A stretch of DNA of 33,055 bases from Pseudoalteromonas aurantia. Lineage in GTDB: Bacteria; Pseudomonadota; Gammaproteobacteria; Enterobacterales; Alteromonadaceae. The position numbers and the translations under genes were made by a program. The notes below the pieces were generated by a model that was not told where the DNA came from, did no database searches, and saw nothing but the letters and a program-made list of their open reading frames with translations. Shown in pieces: positions 26,313-33,055 of the stretch (positions are counted from its first letter, which is position 1; the number at the start of each line of letters is the position of its first letter). Location: assembly GCF_005886875.1 (NCBI RefSeq), contig NZ_PNBY01000080.1, positions 1 to 33,055 on the forward strand, read 5' to 3'.

Positions 26313-27986
26313 TTAACCCCACCCCCAGCTGAGCACCGCGGTAAACAAAAATGCACAAGTCATTTGTCGTAACGCCATTTTAGCCGCAAAGTGCCAGCGC
26401 ATTTCTCGTACGATGGTAAGCAAAGAGACAATACACGGTAACATCACGCCCGCTAGGTAAACCGCCGCCAATAACTGAACATCAGACATTCCTACCACTT
26501 TTAGACTCTGAGATGAACTTTCAATAAGCCCAATTGCTAATCCATCTTTGCGGATCGCCCCTAAAATAACCGCAATTGCAGCCCCTTCAGGTAAATTCAA
26601 TAACGTCATAACCGGTGCAATAAGCGCCGTTATAAAGTCAATAACACCTAACCAAGATAAAAAACCGGCAACAAAACAAATACCAATGAAAAGAGGCAAA
26701 GCTGTCGTTATAAACTCCCTGATCACGCCAAACATCTCATTTAGTGCAAACCTAATATTTGGCGGCTGTAAAAATCCCCGATTTAGTAAATTGGTAGACA
26801 TTGACGCGCGCCTTTGCGATTTGCTGGTTGTTACCAACAGGTATAAACACGTCGTAAGTCCCAAAAACAGCAAATATGGTAACGCCAAATATGGTTTTCC
26901 CGCTGCAGAAAATACCGCAATCGTCGCTGGAAGTTGATAGGAACAGGCTGAGCCAAACGAGATAGCTGATACACATGTACCTCGTGTACAACATGAGCAA
27001 TTTCTGGTTTGAATAATGGCCGGTACGTTACAGCCAAATCCCATAATAACTCTTACTAAATCACGCCCGCTAAGCCCAAGCTTATGCATGAACGGGTCTA
27101 AGCAGTACGATAACCTATCTACTAGCCCCGTTGTTTTATACAATGCGATAATGGCAGAAAAAATAAGTACCGTTGGTAATGCATACAACAATAGAAAAGG
27201 CAGCATTGAAATGACGCCGTACTCTCCAATTAGCATGTGATGCAATACGTCAGGCATGACACCAAAGCGCGCTATCAGCCAATCAACCCCACCTTCTGTA
27301 TCAGGATAAAGCCAGTCAGCAAACGCGTTAGCATTCAATACCGAGATTAAAGCTGGTAAAACAAGTAACATAAGAGACAATAACGGGCCAACAATCGGCA
27401 TTTCAAAAAATGCCTTTTTAGGCACAACTGACCAGTTTCCGAGTATTTTAGGAGGCTCACTTGGAAAAACACTTGCTTGCTTGAGTGCATTATCAATAGT
27501 GTTCCGCTGCTGTGGGTCTAAACACCTATTATCTACCGTGATCCATTCAAGCTGGGTCGTTTTTCGTAAACGCGCTACTTCTTGAGCAACATCAGGCCTA
27601 TGCTTCACTTTGTCCCAATAAGTGATCACCACAATCCCTGAACGGCTTTGTATTAATGGCCAGAGGTCGTGCAAATCATCAATCAAGTCTGTCGACTTGA
27701 CCATCAATATAACTTGCTTATTGCTATGAAGCTTCTTTAATACCTGCGATGTGACCACACTGTCCATATGTGTTTGAATACCGGGCGTATCAATAATGGC
27801 GTAGTCATTCCAACTGTATTCATGGCAAAATAACGAGCTTCCTTGCAAGTTACTACTGGTTGGTTTATTCCCGACCAGCCGTTCTATAAACGCAGTCTTC
27901 CCGACACTTTCTTTACCAATCAGTAACCAATGATTGTCTTGCTGAGGTTCTGGGTAATACGTTTGCACTTCAATATGCTGTGGCAT
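26313..27986 (-). CDS. FeoB-like metal transporter with G domain and cysteine-rich gate
   Basis: A 557-residue membrane protein related to the ferrous iron transporter FeoB but shorter than the usual 700-800 residues. The N-terminal G domain has G1 GKESVGKT (24-31) and DTPG (66-69), but the G4 NKxD box is degenerate, TYWD (122-125). The C-terminal part carries several transmembrane helices with the FeoB Gate motif GFGCNVPAI (316-324). The segment after it is unusual: RNCSCCTRGTC (329-338) and FGSACS (344-349) give C319, C330, C332, C333, C338 and C348. The start at 27986 overlaps the flavoprotein stop by one base (TGATG) and has AGGAG 10 bases upstream; a GTG at 27998 is less likely. No feoA or feoC is nearby. 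The context suggests zinc or another metal; the substrate is inferred. Confidence 0.85.
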   Translation of the reverse strand: MPQHIEVQTYYPEPQQDNHWLLIGKESVGKTAFIERLVGNKPTSSNLQGSSLFCHEYSWNDYAIIDTPGIQTHMDSVVTSQVLKKLHSNKQVILMVKSTDLIDDLHDLWPLIQSRSGIVVITYWDKVKHRPDVAQEVARLRKTTQLEWITVDNRCLDPQQRNTIDNALKQASVFPSEPPKILGNWSVVPKKAFFEMPIVGPLLSLMLLVLPALISVLNANAFADWLYPDTEGGVDWLIARFGVMPDVLHHMLIGEYGVISMLPFLLLYALPTVLIFSAIIALYKTTGLVDRLSYCLDPFMHKLGLSGRDLVRVIMGFGCNVPAIIQTRNCSCCTRGTCVSAISFGSACSYQLPATIAVFSAAGKPYLALPYLLFLGLTTCLYLLVTTSKSQRRASMSTNLLNRGFLQPPNIRFALNEMFGVIREFITTALPLFIGICFVAGFLSWLGVIDFITALIAPVMTLLNLPEGAAIAVILGAIRKDGLAIGLIESSSQSLKVVGMSDVQLLAAVYLAGVMLPCIVSLLTIVREMRWHFAAKMALRQMTCAFLFTAVLSWGWG

Positions 27987-29110
27987 CAGCAAAAACACTC
28001 CTGCTCAACACAGCAATCTAAGTCATTGAGTATCATGCCTGACTTTTTATAATGCCGTAATATCGACATATCGAGTGCCAGTTCTTCGCCAATTACACTA
28101 CATGGAGCGAAGAAACGGCCTCTAAATTTATATATAAAACACAATAAAGTTGGATCATGGTACAAACGAGATCCAGCTAAAAACAGATTGCTGACTTTGC
28201 TAGATTCATCAAACTTATTAATAGACGGGTATCCATTTGCTTGATAGTCAAATAACTTAGACACAGGTCCTAGGTTTATATCAAAACCAGTGCAGTTGAT
28301 AGGTGGGAACTTTGACGAGATAACCTTGCCGCAAGACGATGTGACGGTATATCCTTTATCTCCTTTTTCAACACTTTCTACTCTAAACTTATCGTCTAAT
28401 TCAACATTGCCACGCGTACTTAAGTTGGCCAAACGCTCTGCAGTATAAGGTGACAACACCAAACTTGGGTCATAAGTATTGGTGTCATCATTCCCAATAA
28501 AATCTAATATTGTCACTTGGTTGCCCATATTCGCGAGATTATAGGCTGCATCCACTCCACTTTCGTATCCCCCAATAACCAAGTATTCACCATTGCCTAA
28601 CTTATTCCATTGCGAAATTTCACTATTGTGTTTACATAGTTCAGCACCACGAAACGCAGATAAATTTGGGCTATGGAACTCACCTCCAGCCCAAATAAGG
28701 TAATTGCAACGAAGAGTCATTGACTCAGTTTCTAATTCAAAGCCATCTTCATCAGCCAAATTTACAACACGCTTTAAACACGTGTTTGTTTTAACCTTAA
28801 TATTGTAATGCTGGGTAACGATACTTAAGTACTGTGCATACTCTTTACCATCAAGGTGTTCTTTACCAATCGAAAAGGCCGGTGAAGTATCTGGAGTAAT
28901 GGCGTTTAAGTCTGTCTGATGGTAACCATTTGATGGAAAAGAAGGTGTAATAAAGCGCATACTTTCAGGCCACTGTAAAAAAGTTTGGCCTATTTCACCT
29001 TTCTCTAAAACGACTAATTCGGTATCTTCAATTCCCATTTGCTTGAGCAGTGCAGCACACCCTAAACCGGCAGGCCCGGCACCAACAATTACAACTTCAG
29101 TTTTTATCAT
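27986..29110 (-). CDS. FAD-dependent oxidoreductase (CzcO/YpdA-like) with cysteine tail
   Basis: A 374-residue two-dinucleotide-binding flavoprotein. The FAD Rossmann motif is GAGPAG (10-15). An NAD(P)H motif, VIGGYESGVDAA, lies near the middle. The third conserved signature is the ATG-like INCTGFD. A family-typical segment after the first domain is WPESMRFITPSFPSNGY. The last residues are DLDCCVEQECFC, with Cys366, 367, 372 and 374, an unusual metal- or thiol-binding tail. An internal Cys pair is at LLCFIYKF and FFAPCSV. It is translationally coupled to the FeoB-like gene, so it may reduce the metal or a thiol partner for transport. ATG 29110 has AAGAG before it; ATG 29128 adds six residues and lacks a ribosome binding site. 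Substrate unknown. Confidence 0.82.
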   Translation of the reverse strand: MIKTEVVIVGAGPAGLGCAALLKQMGIEDTELVVLEKGEIGQTFLQWPESMRFITPSFPSNGYHQTDLNAITPDTSPAFSIGKEHLDGKEYAQYLSIVTQHYNIKVKTNTCLKRVVNLADEDGFELETESMTLRCNYLIWAGGEFHSPNLSAFRGAELCKHNSEISQWNKLGNGEYLVIGGYESGVDAAYNLANMGNQVTILDFIGNDDTNTYDPSLVLSPYTAERLANLSTRGNVELDDKFRVESVEKGDKGYTVTSSCGKVISSKFPPINCTGFDINLGPVSKLFDYQANGYPSINKFDESSKVSNLFLAGSRLYHDPTLLCFIYKFRGRFFAPCSVIGEELALDMSILRHYKKSGMILNDLDCCVEQECFC

Positions 29111-29142
29111 TACATTCTCTTCACTCATTCAAACATATATAT

Positions 29143-29152
29143 TGTTATAACA
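29143..29152. promoter_or_regulatory. Partial Zur-like site at flavoprotein promoter
   Basis: TGTTATAACA is a 10-bp palindrome made of Zur-box half sites without the usual spacing, just upstream of the flavoprotein start, where a -10 element would lie on the minus strand. It may be an accessory site or chance in AT-rich sequence. Confidence 0.3.
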
Positions 29153-29292
29153 TATCAAATAGCATCAATGGAAATAAGAACTAATCTTATTTAGAATAAA
29201 AAAGACAATCCCCACAGTTGCCCCTGTTAATTTGTATTAAAACAACCCAATACGACAAACGTCTAATGATAAGCTTTTACTTTCTGTGTTTG

Positions 29293-29307
29293 TGTTATAA
29301 TATAACA
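29293..29307. promoter_or_regulatory. Predicted Zur box in divergent spacer
   Basis: TGTTATAATATAACA is a perfect 7-1-7 palindrome that matches the core of the gammaproteobacterial Zur consensus GAAATGTTATANTATAACATTTC; outer bases are weaker. It lies 167 bp before the dihydroorotase start and 182 bp before the flavoprotein start. It contains TATAAT (29296-29301), a good -10 box, so Zur binding should block transcription when zinc is plentiful. The rest of the 345-bp spacer (29129-29473) shows no gene. Confidence 0.75.
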
Positions 29308-29473
29308 TAACACCTATTGGATGTTCACTTATAAATTGCAATTTAAACAAGACTCAAATATCGCGCCCAATAAGCTGCAAGGTTAGTAATAGATTACTCT
29401 AGTAAAGCTGAAAAAATAGGCACGTTAACACGAAAAAACTGTCATTAGACATTTAAATAACTTGGTTCTAAAA

Positions 29474-30802
29474 ATGAAGAAAATCCTACTTAAGAATGCA
29501 AAAATCGTTAATGAGAATAATACTTTTGATGCCGACTTACTGATCTGTAACGACACAATAGATACTATTTCCTCTGAAATAAGCGCAAAAGACCACTACC
29601 AGATAATTGATCTGGGGGGCGACTTATTACTTCCAGGTATGATTGATGATCAGGTGCACTTTAGAGAGCCAGGTCTTGAGTACAAAGGATGTATCGCCAG
29701 TGAATCTCGGGCTGCAGTCGCGGGAGGGATCACAAGCTATATGGAAATGCCCAATGTTAGCCCAGCGACCACAACACGGATAGCACTCAATCATAAACAT
29801 GATATTGCAGCGCAAAACTCTTTGGCAAATTACTCGTTTTATTTAGGCGCGACACCTGACAACTTAGAGCAAATAAAAGCCTGTGATCCCAGGCTTGTAT
29901 GTGGTGTAAAAGTGTTTATGGGTGCATCAACGGGTGATTTATTAGTGGAACACCCGCAAGCATTAGAAGCAATATTTAGGGAGTGCCCTACTCTCATAGC
30001 CACTCATTGTGAAAAAGGCGATATCATCAGCCAAAATCTAGCCAGGCTCACATCACAAAATTTAACAATCCAGCACCACCCCCAGATCAGAGATGTCGAA
30101 GCCTGCTATGCTTCATCGTCTTATGCGGTCGATCTTGCAAAAAAATATAATAGTGATTTGCATGTATTACATATTACGACAGCCAAAGAGTTAGCATTAT
30201 TTACACCCGGCCCCATAGAAACAAAAAAAATAACAGCAGAAGCCTGTGTACATCATTTGTGGTTTAACCAGTCAGACTATGACCGATTAGGTAATTTGAT
30301 CAAGTGTAACCCAGCCATTAAATCAGAGCATGACAGGCTTGCTTTGCTAAACGCCATCAATGAGGATCGAATTGATATAATTGCGACAGATCATGCACCG
30401 CACACATGGCAAGAAAAGCAAGCGGCTTACAGCGACGCACCAGCTGGCTTACCACTTGTAGAACATGCTTTATTAAGTTTGTTAGATCAGGTTAGAAGAG
30501 GTGTTATCAGCATTGAAAAAATGGTAGAGAAAATATCTCACAACCCAGCAAAACGCTATAAAATACATCAACGTGGTTTTATACGTGAAGGATACTTTGC
30601 TGATTTAGTGGCGATTAGCACATCAGCCAGTGAACGAGTAACACATAAAAATAATAACTATCTCTGTGCGTGGTCACCCTTTGTTGACCACCAATTCTCA
30701 CACAGTATAAGGTATACCTTTGTCAATGGACAATGTGTTTATGATCATGGCGTCATTCTAGAACATCATAACAATGCGATGCCTTTAATGTTCAATCGCT
30801 AA
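29474..30802 (+). CDS. pyrC: Dihydroorotase paralogue lacking first HxH zinc ligand
   Basis: A 442-residue class I-like dihydroorotase (amidohydrolase fold) that cyclises carbamoyl-aspartate to dihydroorotate in pyrimidine synthesis. The usual HxH metal motif reads DDQVHFREPG: Gln60 replaces the first His while His62 remains. Other ligands are in place: carbamylated Lys146 (GVKVFMGASTG), His178 (THCEKG), His233 (HVLHITTA) and Asp306 (IIATDHAPH). PyrC paralogues under Zur control are known as low-zinc backups, and the Zur box upstream fits. The same QVHFREP form occurs in other bacteria, mainly Bacteroidetes (from memory). ATG 29474 was preferred over an upstream TTG. It could alternatively be a hydantoinase or allantoinase-type enzyme, but the FREPG and MPN motifs favour dihydroorotase. 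Confidence 0.85.
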   Translation: MKKILLKNAKIVNENNTFDADLLICNDTIDTISSEISAKDHYQIIDLGGDLLLPGMIDDQVHFREPGLEYKGCIASESRAAVAGGITSYMEMPNVSPATTTRIALNHKHDIAAQNSLANYSFYLGATPDNLEQIKACDPRLVCGVKVFMGASTGDLLVEHPQALEAIFRECPTLIATHCEKGDIISQNLARLTSQNLTIQHHPQIRDVEACYASSSYAVDLAKKYNSDLHVLHITTAKELALFTPGPIETKKITAEACVHHLWFNQSDYDRLGNLIKCNPAIKSEHDRLALLNAINEDRIDIIATDHAPHTWQEKQAAYSDAPAGLPLVEHALLSLLDQVRRGVISIEKMVEKISHNPAKRYKIHQRGFIREGYFADLVAISTSASERVTHKNNNYLCAWSPFVDHQFSHSIRYTFVNGQCVYDHGVILEHHNNAMPLMFNR

Positions 30803-30849
30803 AACGAGCTATGTGACGTTTTATAATTTACCAAATACAACGCTATAGT

Positions 30850-30887
30850 ATGAAATATAGTGTAATGACGATTACGCTATATTTCAT
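30850..30887. repeat. Large inverted repeat between pyrC paralogue and COG0523 gene
   Basis: A 17-bp stem with one T-G pair (ATGAAATATAGTGTAAT / ATTACGCTATATTTCAT) and a 4-base loop GACG lies 48 bp after the dihydroorotase stop and 50 bp before the next start. No T run follows, so it may be an mRNA-processing or attenuation hairpin rather than a terminator. It is not a Zur box: the half sites are too far apart. Confidence 0.6.
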
Positions 30888-30937
30888 TTAAATCATGCAA
30901 ATAAATCAATAACGCAGTATTAATTAAGAGAAGTAAA

Positions 30938-31831
30938 ATGGAAGCAATCGTAGTAATTGTGGGCTTTTTAGGAGCTGGTAAAACAACCTTGCTAAAAAAA
31001 CTCGTAAATAACGCATTAGAAAAACAGTGGCAGCCTTTCGTGCTGTTAAATGATTACGAAAATGCACAGCTTGATACCGACCAATTAAGTGATGAATTAG
31101 ATCCTCAATACTTAAAAGCACTCAGTGGGAGTTGTATTTGTTGCAGTGGCATCACAGAATTGCGAGAAGCGGTAAACCGCATTCCAAAGCGCGAAAAAGG
31201 CATAACACTTATTGAGGCAAATGGTACAACTGATGCGTGTTCACTCATGGGGTTTTTAGGCGTTGGGATCAATGAGCGCTTTTTACCGCCTATTCAAATA
31301 TCTGTGGTTGATGTTAAAAATTGGCAATTACGTGCAGAGCACAACGAACTTGAAGCGAATCAAGTCCAAGTCTCTTCACTCATTGTACTTACACACGAAA
31401 ATAGCGTAGATAAAAGCCGAAGAAACGACGTTAAAGCTCAGTTATCATCGCTAAACCCCAGCGCAAAAATAATATCGTCTGACGCGCTCGATTTAGAACA
31501 ATTACCTGAAGTTACTCCTTCACAGAATCAAGCTGAGCACCTTGAGCATCACAAAGCACATTGGGCATCTAGTTCTATAGACCTACCCCCACTGCCAAGC
31601 TACGCCGCTATTAAAGAGCTTTGCAACGCCCTACCTAACTCAATTTTACGGGTCAAAGGCTGTACCATAATTGGAAGTGAGCCTCACTACACCTATTTTG
31701 AACGCTGCCCAGATGGTGAAATCTATGTCAGGCGCTATAACGGAAAGCCGACGACTGGCGCGAAGTTACTTACTATTGGACCCGGGAGTAGTACCTTGCT
31801 ACTCAATAATGCACTTTCTGGCGCAACGTAG
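30938..31831 (+). CDS. COG0523-family GTPase metallochaperone (CobW/ZNG1-like)
   Basis: A 297-residue P-loop GTPase of the G3E family. Walker A is GFLGAGKTT (9-17). The metal-binding CxCC motif is SCICCS with Cys66, 68 and 69. The TKxD-like guanine box is degenerate (LTHEN at about 151-155). A His cluster HLEHHKAHW (His201, 204, 205, 208) precedes the C-terminal CobW domain. Members linked to Zur are thought to deliver zinc to essential enzymes in zinc starvation. It follows the dihydroorotase paralogue in the same direction with a 135-bp spacer, so both may belong to the Zur-controlled unit. The start ATG has AAGAGAAG upstream. The target protein is unknown; the dihydroorotase next door is one candidate. 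Confidence 0.88.
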   Translation: MEAIVVIVGFLGAGKTTLLKKLVNNALEKQWQPFVLLNDYENAQLDTDQLSDELDPQYLKALSGSCICCSGITELREAVNRIPKREKGITLIEANGTTDACSLMGFLGVGINERFLPPIQISVVDVKNWQLRAEHNELEANQVQVSSLIVLTHENSVDKSRRNDVKAQLSSLNPSAKIISSDALDLEQLPEVTPSQNQAEHLEHHKAHWASSSIDLPPLPSYAAIKELCNALPNSILRVKGCTIIGSEPHYTYFERCPDGEIYVRRYNGKPTTGAKLLTIGPGSSTLLLNNALSGAT

Positions 31832-31867
31832 CGCACATTCAGGTGTTCAATTTAGTGAATTTTACTT

Positions 31868-32122
31868 ATGTGCAAAAAGCATTTCATCGTTAACCCAATC
31901 AATTATGTAGATAAATGGGATCCACCGATGTTAGTGATACATGGGAGTAAAGATTATCGTATTCCTTTAGGTCAAGGCATTCAAGCGTTTCAAGCTGCAG
32001 TGTTGCGCGGTTTAGAAAGCCGTTTCCTATACTTCCCTGAGGAAAATCACTGGGTGCTGACACCACAAAACGGTATTGTTTGGTAACGTGAGTTCTTTAA
32101 GTGGTTGGACGATACTCTTTGA
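31868..32122 (+). pseudogene. Remnant of S9-family peptidase gene (C-terminal end)
   Basis: The reading frame NPINYVDKWDPPMLVIHGS through PEENHWVLTPQNGIVW matches the C-terminal end of prolyl-oligopeptidase/acylaminoacyl-peptidase family (S9) proteins: it holds the acid region HGSKDYRIP and the catalytic His of EENHWV. The frame is cut by TAA at 32084-32086, then continues in the same frame as REFFKWLDDTL to a TGA at 32120-32122, which is how such proteins normally end. The first 600 or so residues are missing, including the serine nucleophile. The left breakpoint is near 31880, about 50 bp after the COG0523 gene. The fragment is clearly non-functional. Confidence 0.85.
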
Positions 32123-32160
32123 GTGACCTGTTAACTAATTAGCTTTAATCGTATAAATAT

Positions 32161-32194
32161 GCCTGAGTGCTGCTAAATGCTCAGGCCATTTTTA
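32161..32194 (+). terminator. Rho-independent terminator after S9 remnant
   Basis: A 7-bp stem GCCTGAG/CTCAGGC (32161-32167, 32180-32186) with a 12-base loop followed by CATTTTTATA. It lies 39 bp after the peptidase remnant's stop and probably served the intact gene. Confidence 0.8.
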
Positions 32195-32346
32195 TAGCTG
32201 GAGAGTTAAAATCTCATATGCAGTATAAAGAGTAAGTTACACCCTCATTACACGTTCGCCGGGTTTAAACAACCCATACCTTGCTTTGCTTGAACGGCTC
32301 AAAGATTCTCTTTCCCAATAGTCTGTTTTAAAAAATGAATCTTGTG

Positions 32347-33055
32347 GGCCTTGTTGATCAAATAGCTAACTCCTAATCAACTTCTCAGTTTTAACTCTGT
32401 TGCTGATATTTGGGCATACCTAGCCCAGTCATTTTATTTATTGCCTTCACTTTAATCATCGTTTCAGTATGCTGACTATTGAATTGACGACTTTTGAGCT
32501 TATCACCCATTAATTGCTTAAAACGATACATCGCCGTCTCGGCAAGTGAACGAAGGTGGTACCCTGAATTCACTTTCCACTGCTTTAACCCTATTTGGTG
32601 CATCATAAATACGGCGTTATTTCTGGTATGTCCTTCCTCCCAGTATTGGGCATTCTCTCTTGGCGGTACCCGCATAATCGCATCTTTTGCTGCGACTTCT
32701 TCATAGCAACTGCGAGTGTCATATGCTCCATCACCTGTGACTCTGTCTATATTCCTACGCAGTGGCCTGATTAAATCGACAAGGGCTTCACCATCTGACA
32801 CATTTACCATCGACAGCTCAGCACCCACAATATCGTGACTTGTCGCATCTACGGCCAAGTGCAATTTTCGCCAAGTTCGGCGCTTAGGTGCACGATGTTT
32901 TCTCGTATGCCATTCGCCATTTCCATACACTTTAAGGCCCGTGCTATCTACTACGATGTCTATGAACCCTTTGCCTGCTCGATTTCTATATTGCACATCA
33001 AGTGTTTTACTGCGTTTGCATAGACAGCTATAACCCGGTGATTGCAATGAGACAT
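32347..33055 (-). mobile_element. IS5-family insertion sequence (IS903-like), partial
   Basis: The left end GGCCTTGTTGATCAAAT (32347-32363) resembles the IS903-group terminal repeat GGCTTTGTTGAATAAAT (from memory) and sits about 28 bp beyond the transposase stop, as expected. The rest runs past the window edge, so the other repeat and the 9-bp target duplication cannot be checked. Confidence 0.75.
32391..33055 (-). CDS. IS5-family transposase (5' end beyond window)
   Basis: The visible 221 or so codons are the C-terminal two thirds of a DDE transposase of the IS5 family, IS903 group. The catalytic residues are seen as DSTGLKVYGNGEW (first Asp), VTGDGAYDTRSCY (second Asp), and the terminal Y-x2-R-x3-E region YHLRSLAETAMYRFKQLMG, which contains the final Glu. 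Its frame is open past 33055, so the true start lies outside the window; the TTG at 33047 is not a real start. No frameshift is seen in the visible part, so the element may be active. It transcribes leftward, away from the window edge. Confidence 0.92.
   Translation of the reverse strand, partial: VSLQSPGYSCLCKRSKTLDVQYRNRAGKGFIDIVVDSTGLKVYGNGEWHTRKHRAPKRRTWRKLHLAVDATSHDIVGAELSMVNVSDGEALVDLIRPLRRNIDRVTGDGAYDTRSCYEEVAAKDAIMRVPPRENAQYWEEGHTRNNAVFMMHQIGLKQWKVNSGYHLRSLAETAMYRFKQLMGDKLKSRQFNSQHTETMIKVKAINKMTGLGMPKYQQQS

Noticed and set aside
26548..26937. 129-codon open frame on the plus strand within the FeoB-like gene
   Set aside because: Antisense shadow of the FeoB-like gene, whose motifs are clear on the minus strand.
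30850..30887. Second Zur box before the COG0523 gene
   Set aside because: The inverted repeat is too long and its half sites do not match the Zur core.

Overview
The window looks like chromosomal DNA of a marine gammaproteobacterium, most likely Pseudoalteromonas or a close relative in the Alteromonadales. The evidence is the moderately low GC, the gene order seqA-pgm / ybfF-DUF2788-ybfE-fldA-fur, the mfd-csiV pair, and the three-gene bkd operon. No tRNA, rRNA or CRISPR array was seen. The genus is an inference from gene content.

Layout. 1-1600 is a gene-poor accessory edge. It begins with a probable integron gene cassette on the minus strand (one small unknown gene plus an attC-like hairpin), followed by gene remnants and inverted repeats. 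1605-5374 (minus) is a branched-chain 2-oxoacid dehydrogenase operon (E1 alpha, E1 beta, E2 with two lipoyl domains), with a perfect 18-bp palindrome upstream. 5634-6668 (minus) is astE for arginine catabolism. 6795-8991 (minus) is seqA-pgm. Divergent from it, 9117-11563 (plus) carries ybfF, a DUF2788 protein, ybfE, fldA and fur. 11840-13684 is an ABC exporter half-transporter, convergent with a TetR-type regulator. That regulator is divergent from an RND efflux adaptor/permease pair, with two operator-like repeats between them. 19000-19596 is a PilZ-like protein. 19651-21588 is aguA-aguB (agmatine to putrescine). 21618-26194 is mfd-csiV and a small lipoprotein.

The most interesting part is 26313-31831. 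Two transcription units diverge from a 345-bp spacer that contains a perfect Zur-box core (15-bp palindrome at 29293-29307). Leftward are a flavoprotein of the CzcO/YpdA type with a cysteine-rich C-terminal tail and a short FeoB-like membrane GTPase with extra cysteines in its Gate motif. Rightward are a dihydroorotase that has lost the first histidine of the zinc-binding HxH motif and a COG0523 (CobW/ZNG1-type) metallochaperone GTPase. Together these look like a zinc-starvation locus: a candidate metal uptake/reduction pair plus a low-zinc backup enzyme and a zinc chaperone. The zinc reading rests on the operator, the family precedents and the residues. The transporter's substrate is inferred.

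The right edge, 31868-33055, is degraded: the C-terminal remnant of an S9 peptidase gene with an in-frame stop, a terminator, then one end of an IS5-family (IS903-like) insertion sequence that runs off the window.
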